From Microbacterium sp. Root166 (lineage in GTDB: Bacteria; Actinomycetota; Actinomycetes; Actinomycetales; Microbacteriaceae): a stretch of DNA of 64,000 bases. Each line of letters begins with the position of its first letter. Position 1 is the first letter of the stretch. Positions 62,538 through 64,000 of the stretch are shown in pieces. The translations under genes and the position numbers were made by a program. The notes below the pieces were generated by a model, which was given only the letters and a program-made list of their open reading frames with translations, was not told where the DNA came from and ran no database searches. The stretch spans positions 202,035 through 266,034 of the forward strand of contig NZ_LMGL01000003.1 in the NCBI RefSeq assembly GCF_001427145.1. Direction: 5' to 3'.

Positions 62538-62825
62538 TCAGCGGAACAGGTTCGCCGTCGCCATCTCGGTCTCCGCGTACTGCCGGCCCGCTGCCGCCAG
62601 CGCGGTGTTGATGCCGGCGAGCGACTCCTCGACCTGTCGCTGCGTGGCCCGCCACTGATCGGTCACGCTCTGGAAGGCGACGGCGGCCGATCCCGTCCAG
62701 GTGCCCTGCAGCTGGACGAGCTGCGACATCATCGAGCTGGACTCGGCCTGGAGCCGCTCGATCGTGCCCCGCACCGCCGCGGTGGTGGCGAGGACGGCGT
62801 CGCTGTCGACGGAGAAGACGGCCAT
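62538..62825 (-). CDS. WXG100-family protein (ESAT-6-like)
   Basis: A 95-residue helical hairpin protein. The turn motif WTG is in GTWTGSAAVAF, and the length is typical of type VII secretion substrates. A C-terminal YAETE resembles the YxxxD/E export signal. AAGGGAG stands just before the ATG. No ESX core gene is nearby, so export would use machinery encoded elsewhere. Confidence 0.9.
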   Translation of the reverse strand: MAVFSVDSDAVLATTAAVRGTIERLQAESSSMMSQLVQLQGTWTGSAAVAFQSVTDQWRATQRQVEESLAGINTALAAAGRQYAETEMATANLFR

Positions 62826-62963
62826 GATGCTCCCTTCGTCGGGACGACCGTGTGCCGCCCCCGTACGGCCTCCACGCTAGGAGCGCAGTGTCTCCCGTCG
62901 GCCTATGCGCCCCGGGAACGTGGACGGCCGGCCGGCCGCCCGGGCTGGGGAGGAGGTGGGGGG

Positions 62964-64000
62964 TCAGTCCGCTGAGCGCGAAGGCTCCGCGATGGGCTCG
63001 GTCCGCACCTTGAGCTGCTCGGGGCGCCGGCCGGGTTCGGCCAGCGGCAGCGAGACGCGGAACGTGGCGCCGCCGCCCGGGGTGTCGGCCACGCCGACCG
63101 TTCCGTGCAGCGCCTCCACGATCGAGGCGACGATCGAGAGCCCGAGCCCCGATCCGCCGGTCTCGCGGGTCCGCGAGGTGTCGGCACGCCAGAAGCGCTG
63201 GAAGATCTTGTCCTTGATCTGATCAGGCACGCCCTCGCCGTGGTCCGCGACCTCGATCCAGCCCATTTTCGCGACCGGGTCGATTCCGACGCGCAGCTCG
63301 ATGGGGGAATCGTCCGAGGTGAAGCGCCGCGCGTTGCCGAGCAGGTTCGTCACGACCTGGCGGACGCGGTTCTCATCGCCCAGGACGATCGGATGCTGCG
63401 CCCCGGCGATCTCCGGTGCGGCTTCGGGTGTCGGCGTCATCGGCGGGAGTTCGCGGGCTCCCGTGGCGTTGACCGCGGGGACGGGCTTGGGCCGCCGCCG
63501 CAAGAGCGACAGCGTCGCCCCGGCACGGGTGAGCGCGGTGGGCGGACGAGGTGCGTCCGCGGGACCTTCGGGCCGGGGCTCGCTGACCGGCGGCACCTCC
63601 GGAGCGGCTGTCGTGTCGATCACGGTGACCGGGCGCATCGGGGACGCCGCGCGCACGTCGAGCGCGGCATCCCGGGCGATCGGCCGGAGGTCGACGGGCG
63701 TGAGCACCACGTCCCGTCGCTCATCCAAGCGGGCCAGGGCGAGCAGGTCCTCGACGAGGACGCCCATCCGGATGGCCTCCTTCTCGATGCGATCCATGGA
63801 CTGGCTGACGTCCTCGTCGCCGCGGATGGCTCCCATCCGGTAGAGCTCGGCGTAGCCGCGCACCGTGACGAGGGGAGTGCGCAGCTCGTGGCTGGCATCG
63901 CCGATGAATCGTCGCATCTGTCGCACGGTCGCGTCGCGCTGCGACAGCGCGGCGTCGACGCGGTCGAGCATCGCGTTGATGGCGGTCTTGAGGCGTCCCA
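62964..64000 (-). CDS. Sensor histidine kinase, C-terminal part
   Basis: The frame stays open to the window edge, so the sensor and membrane part is missing; visible residues begin in a HAMP-like segment (LKTAINAMLDRVDAAL). The H-box GDASHELRTPLVTVRG, N-box NLLGNARRF and G-boxes (DHGEGVPDQ, GGSGLGLSIV) are intact. Between the dimerisation helices and the ATPase core is a Pro/Ala-rich insertion of about 70 residues (coded near 63400-63615). The layout resembles TrcS/TcrY-type kinases of actinobacteria. Confidence 0.9.
   Translation of the reverse strand, partial: GRLKTAINAMLDRVDAALSQRDATVRQMRRFIGDASHELRTPLVTVRGYAELYRMGAIRGDEDVSQSMDRIEKEAIRMGVLVEDLLALARLDERRDVVLTPVDLRPIARDAALDVRAASPMRPVTVIDTTAAPEVPPVSEPRPEGPADAPRPPTALTRAGATLSLLRRRPKPVPAVNATGARELPPMTPTPEAAPEIAGAQHPIVLGDENRVRQVVTNLLGNARRFTSDDSPIELRVGIDPVAKMGWIEVADHGEGVPDQIKDKIFQRFWRADTSRTRETGGSGLGLSIVASIVEALHGTVGVADTPGGGATFRVSLPLAEPGRRPEQLKVRTEPIAEPSRSAD

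Overview
The window is about 64 kb of high-GC actinobacterial chromosome, with no phage, transposon, plasmid or CRISPR signature. Gene content, small intergenic gaps, many GTG starts and many leaderless promoters point to the family Microbacteriaceae, most likely Microbacterium. That placement is an inference from gene families and style; no 16S or marker comparison was possible. Several blocks keep the order known from Mycobacterium tuberculosis: acs / 6C RNA / tad / topA / holB; ppk1-mutT1; lpqE-like / carD / ispD-ispF / cysS / rlmB; and sigK-rskA beside a fasciclin-domain gene.

Layout. 1-420 is the 3' end of a RidA gene. 481-2445 is acs (minus). 2651-2755 holds a 6C small RNA. 2858-5715 is a compact Tad pilus operon, followed by topA, tmk, holB, a lipoprotein hydrolase and tRNA-Thr(CGT) up to 12.1 kb. 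12.2-22.1 kb is a mixed block: two transporters sharing a divergent promoter, nicotinamidase, GNAT, AlkD-like glycosylase, molybdoenzyme, PAP2, PPK2, hydrolase and tRNA-Lys. 22.1-26.1 kb carries a Ser/Thr kinase, then a fasciclin lipoprotein divergent from sigK-rskA. 26.1-28.8 kb holds small regulators and enzymes, including a pabC-like gene.

28.8-44.8 kb is a phosphate and polyphosphate district: pstSCAB, mutT1-ppk1, a GlnR-like regulator, phoU, and senX3-regX3. gpmA and several metabolic genes lie between them. PHO-box-like 11-bp direct repeats precede pstS and phoU, with a weaker one before ppk1, so the SenX3-RegX3 pair encoded here probably controls the Pst genes and possibly polyphosphate synthesis. 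44.8-51.1 kb is the conserved carD-ispDF-cysS-rlmB block. 51.2-60.7 kb holds a DUF4032 protein, an orphan sugar-ABC ATPase (MsiK type), a DsbA-like protein without its redox motif, tRNA-Thr(TGT), msrB-nitroreductase, small conserved genes and cspA. 60.8-64 kb holds groEL behind a perfect CIRCE element, a WXG100 protein, and a histidine kinase cut by the window end.

Three patterns run across the whole window. First, more than twenty genes have a TANNNT-like -10 hexamer 5-7 nt upstream of the start codon and no Shine-Dalgarno, the mark of leaderless mRNAs. Second, the octamer CGGATGCC/GGCATCCG is strongly over-represented, sits in frame as rare-codon pairs, and forms the arms of several terminators. 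Third, divergent SigK-type promoters explain the fasciclin/sigK pair. The only gene-free stretch above 300 bases is 2446-2857, which holds the acs leader and the 6C RNA.
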